Below are positions 46,197 through 52,867 of a stretch of 64,000 nucleotides of DNA, piece after piece. The stretch's first letter is position 1. The number at the start of each line of letters is the position of its first letter. Both the position numbers and the translations under genes were made by a program. This stretch comes from an uncultured Chloroflexales bacterium (GTDB lineage Bacteria > Chloroflexota > Chloroflexia > Chloroflexales > Chloroflexaceae): contig CALGUG010000029.1 of assembly GCA_937902315.1 (NCBI GenBank), positions 62,001 through 126,000 on the forward strand, given 5' to 3'. The notes below the pieces were generated by a model, which made no database searches, was not told where the DNA came from, and saw only the letters and a program-made list of their open reading frames with translations.

Positions 46197-46265
46197 TAGC
46201 CGTAGGCGGACGCGGTTTAAGCCTTTTTTGGGCGAGAGAGCAAGCCGCCAGAGCGCTAAACTCAG
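46197..46265 (+). repeat. Interspersed repeat, copy 8 (core 46197-46214)
   Basis: Core TAGCCGTAGGCGGACGCG followed by gtttaagccttttttgggc, then gagagagcaagccgccagagcgctaaa. That outer arm is the reverse complement of the arm seen with copies 1 and 12. It is preceded by gggcgagatgttgg, also found before copy 5. Unpaired. Confidence 0.87.
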
Positions 46266-46382
46266 CGATGAGAATGAGATGAGTTTGGCGGGCAGCGTGT
46301 GGTGCTTGAACGAGCGCTGATGCGCCAAGACGGGCATGAATTTGAGCAGTGTTATTGGTATCGCAATCAGCTTTGGAGGCAT

Positions 46383-48107
46383 ATGAAAAAAGAGAATAAT
46401 GATTTGGGAGGCGCTCGATCGTCTAAGGAGAGCATCGGCAATCCGGCGGAGGGCGGCGCACCAGAAAAGGCCAATCCGCCTCAGGATATTCAGCTCGGGG
46501 CGCACGATTTGGGCGATGGCAAGGTTAGCTTTGCGCTGTGGGCACCTTGGAAGAAGGCGGTGCATGTGGCGGGCGATTTTAACGATTGGAAGCCCGAGAA
46601 GCTAGCGCTGGCTGTCTCTGAGGAAGGCGTGTGGTGGGCGATCATCGAGCTCGAGCCGGGCGAATATGCCTATCAATATGTGCTCGATGCCGAACACTAT
46701 ATCGCTGATCCCTATGCCCGCAAACTGAAGTGGGGCGATTCGGCCCAGCCTCACACGATAGTGACGGTTGGCGAACAGCCTTATCAGTGGAACGATAGCG
46801 ATTTTCAGGCTCCGCCTTTCAACGAATTGGTGATCTATGAGCTGCATGTGGGCGACTTTAGTCCAGAGGGCACTTTTCAAGGAGTGACCGCAAAGCTCGA
46901 CTATTTGCAGGATCTGGGCATCAATGCCATTGAGCTAATGCCGATCCAAGAGTTTCCGGGCGATGTGAGTTGGGGCTACAACCCAGCCTTCTTCTTTACC
47001 CCCGAATCGTCTTACGGTAGTATCAACGACTTGAAAGAGCTGATCGATCAAGCTCATCAGCGTCAGATCGCGGTTATTTTAGATATGGTCTTTAACCATA
47101 CGGCTGGCGATAATCCGATCACCTTGCTGTATGCCTACGATAACAACCCCTACTTCAGCGATCAGGGCAACCCCTGGGGCTTCCCCGACCTCGATCACTG
47201 GAACGAAGCGACCAAACGTTACATCTACGATATTCAGCGCTATTGGCTCGAAGAATTTCATATCGATGGCTTCCGCTACGACCATGTGGAGGGGATCGGC
47301 TACGACTTTATCAACGGCGCCTCGTTTATGGCTTGGTCGGCCCGTCAGATCAAACCGCACGTCTATTTGATCGCCGAGCAGCTGCAAGACCCGATTTCGG
47401 TGGTGCACGATACCGATATGAATGCTTCCTGGCATCAGGCGTTTGAGCGCAAGCTGATGGCGCAACTACGCGAGGGCGATTTTCACGGCAATAGTTACGG
47501 CGATATGCAAGGTCTGCATGCGGTGATCAACTTCCGCAGCCAAGGCTATAGCGATAATGCTCAAGCCGTCAACTATATCGAAAGCCACGATGAAGAGCGG
47601 GTCTGCTACGAAGTTCAGACCAACAACCTTGATTATGCGACCGCTTTGCGCAAGTCGAAGTTGGGCGCGGTGGCGCTCTTTACGGCCTGTGGCGTGCCAA
47701 TGCTCTACCACGGCCAAGAGTTTGGCGAAGATACGCCCAAAACGATCGATGTCAATAAGTTGCAGTGGGAGAAGCTCGACGATCCAGCAGTGCAGGATCT
47801 GAGGAATACTTATCAGAGCCTGATTATGTTGCGGCGTAGCCAAGAGGCCCTGCGTCAGAATGGCTTCGAAGCTCTATTGGTCGACGATGAACGCAAGCTG
47901 ATTGTGTTTAAACGTTGGACTGAGGGCGGCAGCCAAGTGGTGGTGGCGCTCAATTTCGAGCCGACTCAGCAGTTCGCCGAGATCGACTTCCCACGAGCGG
48001 GCCGCTGGCACGAGTGGATGTTCGACTACGATGAGGACTTTGGCGATCAGCCTCATCGCACCATCGAGATCCCAGGCTCGGGCGCTAAGGTTTGGGTCGC
48101 GATCTAA
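46383..48107 (+). CDS. GH13 alpha-amylase/branching enzyme-type glucan enzyme with CBM48
   Basis: About 574 residues from ATG 46383 (GGAGG 3 nt upstream); a longer frame from 46299 runs out of the repeat and is doubtful. An N-terminal CBM48 (about 40-120: VSFALWAPWKKAVHVAGDFNDWKPEKLAL) is followed by a GH13 barrel starting VIYELHVGDFSPEGTFQGVTAKLDYLQDLGINAIELMP. Catalytic residues are Asp300 (GFRYDHVEG), Glu332 (YLIAEQLQ) and Asp403 (IESHDEER). VILDMVFNHTAGDNP is conserved region I. The layout resembles branching enzymes and malto-oligosyltrehalose trehalohydrolases; the latter usually carry different region III motifs, so I leave the reaction open. Cytoplasmic glucan metabolism. Confidence 0.85.
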   Translation: MKKENNDLGGARSSKESIGNPAEGGAPEKANPPQDIQLGAHDLGDGKVSFALWAPWKKAVHVAGDFNDWKPEKLALAVSEEGVWWAIIELEPGEYAYQYVLDAEHYIADPYARKLKWGDSAQPHTIVTVGEQPYQWNDSDFQAPPFNELVIYELHVGDFSPEGTFQGVTAKLDYLQDLGINAIELMPIQEFPGDVSWGYNPAFFFTPESSYGSINDLKELIDQAHQRQIAVILDMVFNHTAGDNPITLLYAYDNNPYFSDQGNPWGFPDLDHWNEATKRYIYDIQRYWLEEFHIDGFRYDHVEGIGYDFINGASFMAWSARQIKPHVYLIAEQLQDPISVVHDTDMNASWHQAFERKLMAQLREGDFHGNSYGDMQGLHAVINFRSQGYSDNAQAVNYIESHDEERVCYEVQTNNLDYATALRKSKLGAVALFTACGVPMLYHGQEFGEDTPKTIDVNKLQWEKLDDPAVQDLRNTYQSLIMLRRSQEALRQNGFEALLVDDERKLIVFKRWTEGGSQVVVALNFEPTQQFAEIDFPRAGRWHEWMFDYDEDFGDQPHRTIEIPGSGAKVWVAI

Positions 48108-48151
48108 GCAGCGCACCATCTTTTCACTATTTTGGCGGATAGGCTTCTAGC

Positions 48152-48438
48152 ACCCATTCGCTCCTCACCGCGTCCGCCTCCGGCTACCAAGGCGGCTAGC
48201 TTGCCCTCATCCCCGACCCTTCTCCCGCCATTGCGGGATCTGTACATTAGCCACAAATCGACATCCGGTCAGCGTTATCTGCCCTCACCCCCTGGCCCCC
48301 TCTCCCGCACTGCGGGCGAGGGGGTGAATGTCTCCCCGTTCTGTGCTCTCAAGGATAATCCCGCGATTGGTATGCGAACGATCGCCTGTTGCAGCCGACA
48401 CGACTTTTGGGTAATGCATAGGTGCGGGAGAAGGGAGC
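48152..48438. repeat. Left arm of a ~300-bp inverted repeat
   Basis: This stretch is the near-identical reverse complement of 52389-52710. It contains repeat copy 9 (core variant 48169-48186), the GC-rich ccctggccccctctcccgc motif, and cgaacgatcgcctgttgc. The main difference is a hairpin present only in the right arm. The arms enclose about 3.95 kb carrying nitroreductase, MazEF, aldo/keto reductase and PyrF. Confidence 0.85.
48169..48186 (-). repeat. Interspersed repeat, copy 9 core (variant)
   Basis: Core CGCGTCCGCCTCCGGCTA with one base changed from the consensus (A to C). The same variant base occurs in copy 11, its mate at the other end of the long inverted repeat. Confidence 0.85.
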
Positions 48439-48526
48439 AAAAGCGCCTTAGACCGAAACAGCGGCCAAGAGCCTGAACAATACTCCATTCACTTCAAGAC
48501 GTGCATGCCCATATTGCGGGAAAACA

Positions 48527-48610
48527 AAAACGGGGAAAGTGACTATGTTTGGTCGCTCTCCGCTTTGCCGAAGGCCAAAACACAACGTGATCAGCCGGAT
48601 TTGCCATCGG
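48527..48610. repeat. Intergenic repeat family C, partial copy 3
   Basis: Shares aaaacggggaaagtg with copy 2 and GCCGAAGGCCAAAACACAA with copies 1 and 2. The right end (agccggatttgccat) is degenerate and the left terminus is not recognisable. No gene is supported in 48108-48732. Confidence 0.45.
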
Positions 48611-48732
48611 GTTTGTTTTTACTGTGCTCGAAGCCTCTGTTACAGCAGCGGGTCTTGCTTTTCTAGCGGGATCTATTTGAGGATATAATTATTTTGGTCT
48701 GTATGTAGCGATGCTTAAAGAAGGAGTTTTCC

Positions 48733-49245
48733 ATGCAGGTGCAGGAGGCGATCCGGAATAAGCGGGCTGTTCGGGAGTTTAGTGATCAGGCTCTGACCGA
48801 TGAATTGGTTACTGCGATTCTTGATGCTGGGCGTTTGGCTCAATCGGGTGCGAATTTACAGCCTTGGCACTTTATCGCCATTCGTAAGCGCGAGACGCTT
48901 CAAGCGGTGGCAAACTTGGGCGATTATGCTGGACATCTGGCAGGCGCGGCTTTGGGCGTGCTGATTGTGACTCCTCAAGATGATGCCGAGGGCTGGAACT
49001 GGTTCGATTGTGGCCAAGCCGCAGCCTATATGCAGTTAGCCGCTTTTGAACTGGGAATCGGCTCCTGTATCGCCGCGCTGTTTAAGCCGCAAGAGGCGCG
49101 CGATCTGCTGGGTATCCCCGCCGATCTCAAAGCAAGCATCGCGATCTCCTTTGGCTACCCAGCTAATCAGGGGATACAACAGCGAGCGCCACGTCGCTCG
49201 GGTCGTCGCTCCTTCGATGAAGTTGTTCATTGGGAACGTTGGTAG
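48733..49245 (+). CDS. Nitroreductase-family flavoprotein
   Basis: 170 residues. FMN-binding nitroreductase fold: IRNKRAVREFSDQALTDELVTAILDAGRLAQSGANLQPWHFIAI (Arg-Ser/Ala-x-Arg start and the SGANLQPWHF phosphate/substrate motif), AAYMQLAAFELGIGSCIAALF, and a C-terminal ISFGYPANQGIQQRAPRRSGRRSFDEVVHWERW. Such enzymes reduce nitro groups, quinones or flavin-linked substrates with NAD(P)H. AAGGAG precedes the ATG. It lies inside the inverted-repeat-bounded segment. Confidence 0.9.
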   Translation: MQVQEAIRNKRAVREFSDQALTDELVTAILDAGRLAQSGANLQPWHFIAIRKRETLQAVANLGDYAGHLAGAALGVLIVTPQDDAEGWNWFDCGQAAAYMQLAAFELGIGSCIAALFKPQEARDLLGIPADLKASIAISFGYPANQGIQQRAPRRSGRRSFDEVVHWERW

Positions 49246-49329
49246 CCAGCATAGCTAAGCAGTGATGAGTTAGCGAAAGCGCTTTGCCCCTTCGATTAAT
49301 TCAATGATCGCATTGTGGCAAAGCGTAGA

Positions 49330-49677
49330 CTATTTTTGACTAGGATCGAGTAAGGTATTTAGTTGCATAAGAACATCAGATACTAATTGCTCTGGAAGCT
49401 TACAAACAAAGGAGGCTTGACGTATACGCCAATCAAGCGATTTGACTTGATCGGAGAGAATTACTCCCGATAATGGTAGGCCGGGCGGGAGAGCGACTTC
49501 AAATGGGTAGCCTTTAACCTGCGAGGTTATTGGGCAAAGTAAGGCTAAACCAACTCGTCCATTATAGCTAGCTGGAGACAATACAATTGCGGGTCGGTGA
49601 CCTGCTTGTTCATGTCCTGCTTGTGGATTGAATTGGAGCCAAATCAGATCTCCTCGTTCTGGAATGTATGTAATCAC
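49330..49677 (-). CDS. MazF/ChpB-type endoribonuclease toxin
   Basis: 115 residues, GTG start immediately after the antitoxin stop (TAAGTG). The MazF fold is clear: YIPERGDLIWLQFNPQAGHEQAGHRPAIVLSPASYNGRVGLALLCPITSQVKGYPFEVAL, with the conserved GDLIW strand, the Gln-Ala-Gly-His-Arg-Pro region carrying the catalytic Arg, and the PITSQ Thr. It cleaves mRNA at short specific sites; the site cannot be predicted here. It ends in DVLMQLNTLLDPSQ, as typical. Confidence 0.92.
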   Translation of the reverse strand: MITYIPERGDLIWLQFNPQAGHEQAGHRPAIVLSPASYNGRVGLALLCPITSQVKGYPFEVALPPGLPLSGVILSDQVKSLDWRIRQASFVCKLPEQLVSDVLMQLNTLLDPSQK

Positions 49678-49920
49678 TTACCAAGCCTCATTTCCGACAG
49701 AATCACCTGTTGAGGTCTCTGAATGAAGATTCTTATCCGTAATTCCCTGAAGCAACATATCAAGCGTAGGTGACGACGGACGAAGCGCTGTCAGCACAAG
49801 CTTGCCATCCTCAAGAGAGAGCTCTACGACCTGATCCTGATCAATTCCAAGTTCAGTTGCAAATGTTTTAGGGATACGAATAGCGAGACTATTGCCCCAT
49901 TTTTGAATTTTAGTTTGCAC
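49678..49920 (-). CDS. MazE-like antitoxin (AbrB/MazE fold)
   Basis: 80 residues, GTG start with AAGGAGG about 6 nt upstream. The N-terminal swapped-hairpin DNA-binding domain is recognisable: QTKIQKWGNSLAIRIPKTFATELGIDQDQVVELSLEDGKLVLT. The C-terminal ~30 residues are polar and flexible, the usual toxin-binding tail. It directly precedes the toxin gene with no gap. The promoter carries a palindrome suited to autorepression. Confidence 0.92.
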   Translation of the reverse strand: MQTKIQKWGNSLAIRIPKTFATELGIDQDQVVELSLEDGKLVLTALRPSSPTLDMLLQGITDKNLHSETSTGDSVGNEAW

Positions 49921-49932
49921 TATATTCCTCCT

Positions 49933-49974
49933 TGTATATACAATGAGTATACATCGAGAGAGATAATTTTACAA
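49933..49974 (-). promoter_or_regulatory. mazEF promoter with operator palindrome
   Basis: Reading the minus strand, TTGTAA (complement at 49969-49974) and TATACT (complement at 49946-49951) are spaced 17 bp. The palindrome TGTATA-N9-TATACA (49933-49953) overlaps the -10, consistent with repression by the MazE-MazF complex. The AAGGAGG ribosome site follows directly. Confidence 0.72.
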
Positions 49975-50209
49975 GCCGTAAGAAGAAAATGGCTTGGATT
50001 GGGCTAAGACATCTATTTTTGATAACTTTGAGCAACTTAGATAGTGCTATACTACTGGATAGCGGATAGGCATAGAAAAAGTGCAGCATGCCAATGTCCG
50101 CCTGAGAAGAGCTTTCCCCATTAGTTAACAACATTACCCTTTCCCCATTACCAGCCTGGTCTCAGCTGTTGCAGTGTTGTGCAACATCAAGCATTCAAAG
50201 GAGAGCGTT

Positions 50210-51220
50210 ATGGAAATGCGAGCATTTGGACGGACAGGCGTACAAGTGAGTGTGCTCTGTTTGGGCTGTATGATGTTCGGCGGCAAAACTAGCCCCGAGG
50301 ATTCGTATGCGATTATCGATCGCGCCCTCGATGCGGGCATCAACTTCCTCGATACCGCCAACGTCTATAGCCGTGGGCGCAGCGAAGAGGTCACTGGCGA
50401 AGCGCTGAAGCGCAACGGCAAGCGCCATCAGGTCTTTTTGGCCACCAAAGTGCACGGGCGTATGGACGACAACGATGTCAATGCTTTCGGCACCAGCCGC
50501 CGCCATATTATCGCCGAGTGCGATGCCTCGTTGCGCCGCTTGAAGACCGACTATATCGACCTCTACCAGTTGCACCGCCCCCGCCCCGAGATCGCCATCG
50601 ATGAGACCTTGCGCGCTCTCGACGATCTGGTGCGGGCCGGCAAGATCCGTTATTTTGGCACCAGCACCTTTGCCGCTTGGCAGGTGGTTGAGTCGCTCTG
50701 GGTCTCGAAAGAGTACGGCTTGAACCGCACCGTGTGTGAGCAGCCGCCCTACAACCTGCTCGACCGCCGGATCGAGCGCGAGCTGTTGCCCATGGCGCGC
50801 ACTTACGGGATCGCGACCATTCCTTGGTCGCCTTTGGCTGGCGGTTTGCTGACCGGCAAATATAGCCGCGATACGCCTCCGCCCAGCGATAGCCGCTTTG
50901 CCGATGTGAAGAACAATGCCCTGCAACAGCGCCGTATGAACGACCAGATCTGGGATGTGATCGAAGGCTTGAAGGGCCTCGCCGACGAGAAAGGCTGCAC
51001 CTTGTCGCAGTTCTCGTTGGCCTGGGTGGCGCAGCAGCCCGGCGTAACCAGCCCGATCATTGGGCCGCGCACCATGGAGCAGCTTGAGGACAACCTGAAG
51101 GCGCTTGAAGTCAAGATCCTGCCCGAAGATCAAGCCCGCATAGATAGCATTATCGCGCCGGGAACCATGGTTTCACCCTTCTACGAAGCCGAATTCGGCC
51201 CGCACATCTATCGCTGGTAA
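50210..51220 (+). CDS. Aldo/keto reductase
   Basis: About 336 residues from ATG 50210 (AGGAGA 6-8 nt upstream); an earlier in-frame start at 50174 is not needed. The AKR tetrad is present: Asp and Tyr in NFLDTANVYSRGRSEE, Lys in VFLATKVHG, His in DYIDLYQLHRP. The NADPH-binding end has IATIPWSPLAGGLLTGKY and SPIIGPRTMEQLEDNLKALE. It resembles the YajO/potassium-channel-beta-like AKR group that reduces sugars and aldehydes; the substrate is unknown. A terminator follows. Confidence 0.93.
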   Translation: MEMRAFGRTGVQVSVLCLGCMMFGGKTSPEDSYAIIDRALDAGINFLDTANVYSRGRSEEVTGEALKRNGKRHQVFLATKVHGRMDDNDVNAFGTSRRHIIAECDASLRRLKTDYIDLYQLHRPRPEIAIDETLRALDDLVRAGKIRYFGTSTFAAWQVVESLWVSKEYGLNRTVCEQPPYNLLDRRIERELLPMARTYGIATIPWSPLAGGLLTGKYSRDTPPPSDSRFADVKNNALQQRRMNDQIWDVIEGLKGLADEKGCTLSQFSLAWVAQQPGVTSPIIGPRTMEQLEDNLKALEVKILPEDQARIDSIIAPGTMVSPFYEAEFGPHIYRW

Positions 51221-51229
51221 AAGCCAAAC

Positions 51230-51265
51230 AAGCTGGGGTCTTGTCATGTGAGATCCCAGCTTTTT
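51230..51265 (+). terminator. Rho-independent terminator after the aldo/keto reductase
   Basis: AAGCTGGGGTC (51230-51240) pairs with GATCCCAGCTT (51252-51262) allowing one G-T wobble, followed by a T-run. It begins 9 nt after the stop. Confidence 0.87.
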
Positions 51266-51331
51266 ATGCCAGATCCGCCTGATATGTTTCGCTTTCTGGC
51301 GGTAACGTTTCTCCCCCTAGCAGGCTTCTAG

Positions 51332-51349
51332 CGCGTCCGCCTACGGCTA
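51332..51349 (-). repeat. Interspersed repeat, copy 10 core
   Basis: Core CGCGTCCGCCTACGGCTA, preceded by gcaggcttctag as in copies 4 and 9. It lies between the aldo/keto reductase terminator and pyrF, inside the long inverted repeat. Unpaired. Confidence 0.87.
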
Positions 51350-51395
51350 TCAACGACCCTCCCAAAAACGGGACGGTACAAACGGAGCAACCCTT

Positions 51396-52298
51396 ATGCA
51401 GCCCTTTGCTGATGGAGTGGTATTGCGGATGCGCGAACTTGGGCATCCGCTTTGTGTTGGCCTCGACCCGTACCTCGATCGCATACCTAGCTGTTTTCAG
51501 CGCGGCGCTATGCGGCCGGACGATCCGCAAAGTGCAGAAGCCGTCAAAGAATTTTGTTGCCGAACGATCGATCTGATTGCAGCCGATGTGGCGATTATCA
51601 AACCTCAAGCCTCTCTGTTCGAGCGGCTCGGCTGGCGCGGTTGGCGCACGCTCGAAGAGGTGATCGCCTATGCGCGGCAAGCTGGGCTATTTGTTTTGCT
51701 TGATGCCAAACGAGGCGATATCGCCGATACAGCCCAAGCCTATGCCGAGGCCTACCTTGGAAAAGAGGCGGCTTGCTCGGTCGATGCCTTAACGATTAAT
51801 CCTTACCTTGGCCCCGATAGCATTGTGCCCTTTTTTGAGAGCGCTGAACAGACGGGCCGAGGTGTGGTTGTGCTTGTGCGCAATAGCAATCCGGCCTCTT
51901 CAAAGTATCAATCTGTTGAGACTGCCAATGGCCCTTTTTTCGGGGTTGTTGCAAGATCGTTGGCGAGCTGGCACGAATGTTTGCGCGCCCCTGCGACGGG
52001 CTGGTCTGCGCTGGGGGTTACGGTGGCAGCCACGCATGCGCAGGATAGCGAACAGATCCGCGAGATTTTACCGCATACGCTCTTTTTGGTGCTTGGCTAT
52101 GGGGCACAAGGCGCATCTGCGCGCTCGGCGGTGCGCGGTTTTGTGCAAGGGCCGAGCGGTTTAGAAGGTGGCTTTGTGAGCACATCGCGACCGATCCTCT
52201 TTCCTGCGGGCTCGCATGTGGGCGCGCGGGCTTGGGAGGCGGGCCTGCGAGCGGCTCTGCTGCGATCGATCAGCGAGTTAGGCGAGGCGATACGTTAA
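51396..52298 (+). CDS. pyrF: Orotidine 5'-phosphate decarboxylase (type 2)
   Basis: 300 residues, the longer type-2 form found in actinobacteria, myxobacteria and Chloroflexota. It decarboxylates OMP to UMP in pyrimidine synthesis. Signature parts: LCVGLDPYLDRIP at the N-terminus, VAIIKPQASLFERLGWRGWRTLEEVIAYAR, the catalytic Asp-Lys-x-x-Asp in VLLDAKRGDIADTAQAYAEAYLG, and the phosphate-binding C-terminal VLGYGAQGAS with SRPILFPAG. GGAG lies about 9 nt before the ATG. No other pyrimidine genes are adjacent. Confidence 0.95.
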   Translation: MQPFADGVVLRMRELGHPLCVGLDPYLDRIPSCFQRGAMRPDDPQSAEAVKEFCCRTIDLIAADVAIIKPQASLFERLGWRGWRTLEEVIAYARQAGLFVLLDAKRGDIADTAQAYAEAYLGKEAACSVDALTINPYLGPDSIVPFFESAEQTGRGVVVLVRNSNPASSKYQSVETANGPFFGVVARSLASWHECLRAPATGWSALGVTVAATHAQDSEQIREILPHTLFLVLGYGAQGASARSAVRGFVQGPSGLEGGFVSTSRPILFPAGSHVGARAWEAGLRAALLRSISELGEAIR

Positions 52299-52500
52299 GT
52301 TCGGCATTCGTTTCAAAGGCGCTGAAGAATGTTAGCAGCTTTGGGCTTGTTTAGGTTCTCGGGCGCTGTTTCGCTTTGGGGTGCTTCAGCTCCCTTCTCC
52401 CGCAATGCTATGCATTAGCCAACAGTCGTGTCGGCAGCAACAGGCGATCGTTCGCATACCATCGCGGGAATTATCCTTGAGAACACAGAACGCAGAGAGC

Positions 52501-52535
52501 TTGTATGCGATTTCGCTACGCGAAATCGCATACAA
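52501..52535. repeat. Hairpin family H, copy at 52.5 kb
   Basis: TTGTATGCGATTTCGC (52501-52516) pairs with GCGAAATCGCATACAA (52520-52535), 16 bp perfect with a 3-nt loop. It is present in the right arm of the long inverted repeat and absent from the left arm. Confidence 0.85.
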
Positions 52536-52676
52536 CATCACCATTCACCCCCTCGCCCGCAGTGCGGGAGAGGGGGCCGGGGGGTGAGGGCAGATAACGC
52601 TGACCGTATGTCGATTTGTGGGTAATGTACAGTTTGCGGGAGAAGGGTCGGGGATGAGGGCCGCTAGCCGCTCTGA

Positions 52677-52694
52677 TAGCCGGAGGCGGACGCG
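52677..52694 (+). repeat. Interspersed repeat, copy 11 core (variant)
   Basis: Core TAGCCGGAGGCGGACGCG with the same one-base change as copy 9. It marks the right end of the long inverted repeat and is followed by gtgaggaacgaatggg. Confidence 0.85.
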
Positions 52695-52818
52695 GTGAGG
52701 AACGAATGGGAGCGAGAGATTTTGACGCCAGCGCTTTGGCCTGATGACACAGATCGATACGATTGGCGTTTTCCCCTTTGGAATCTAAGAAACTCCTCTT
52801 TTTGAACGGGCTATCAAC

Positions 52819-52847
52819 TTGAATTTATAGAACATATGTACTATAAT
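52819..52847 (+). promoter_or_regulatory. Sigma-70-type promoter of recD2
   Basis: TTGAAT (52819-52824) and TATAAT (52842-52847) are separated by exactly 17 bp. The expected transcript would start around 52854, about 14 nt before the recD2 start. Confidence 0.75.
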
Positions 52848-52867
52848 CGGGATGTAGTTAGGATTGG

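Larger units (their letters stand above)
52389..52710. repeat. Right arm of the ~300-bp inverted repeat
   Basis: Near-identical reverse complement of 48152-48438, including the GC-rich motif and core copy 11. It differs mainly by an added ~50 bp around 52495-52545 that contains a perfect hairpin. Confidence 0.85.

Noticed and set aside
45982..46320. A 112-codon frame upstream of the GH13 gene
   Set aside because: It runs through interspersed repeat copy 8 (its translation contains the repeat-derived GSRRRTR), lacks an SD and has no protein-like pattern.
49910..50134. A 74-codon frame upstream of mazE as a third toxin-antitoxin component
   Set aside because: It overlaps the mazE start and the promoter/operator, and has no SD or recognisable domain.
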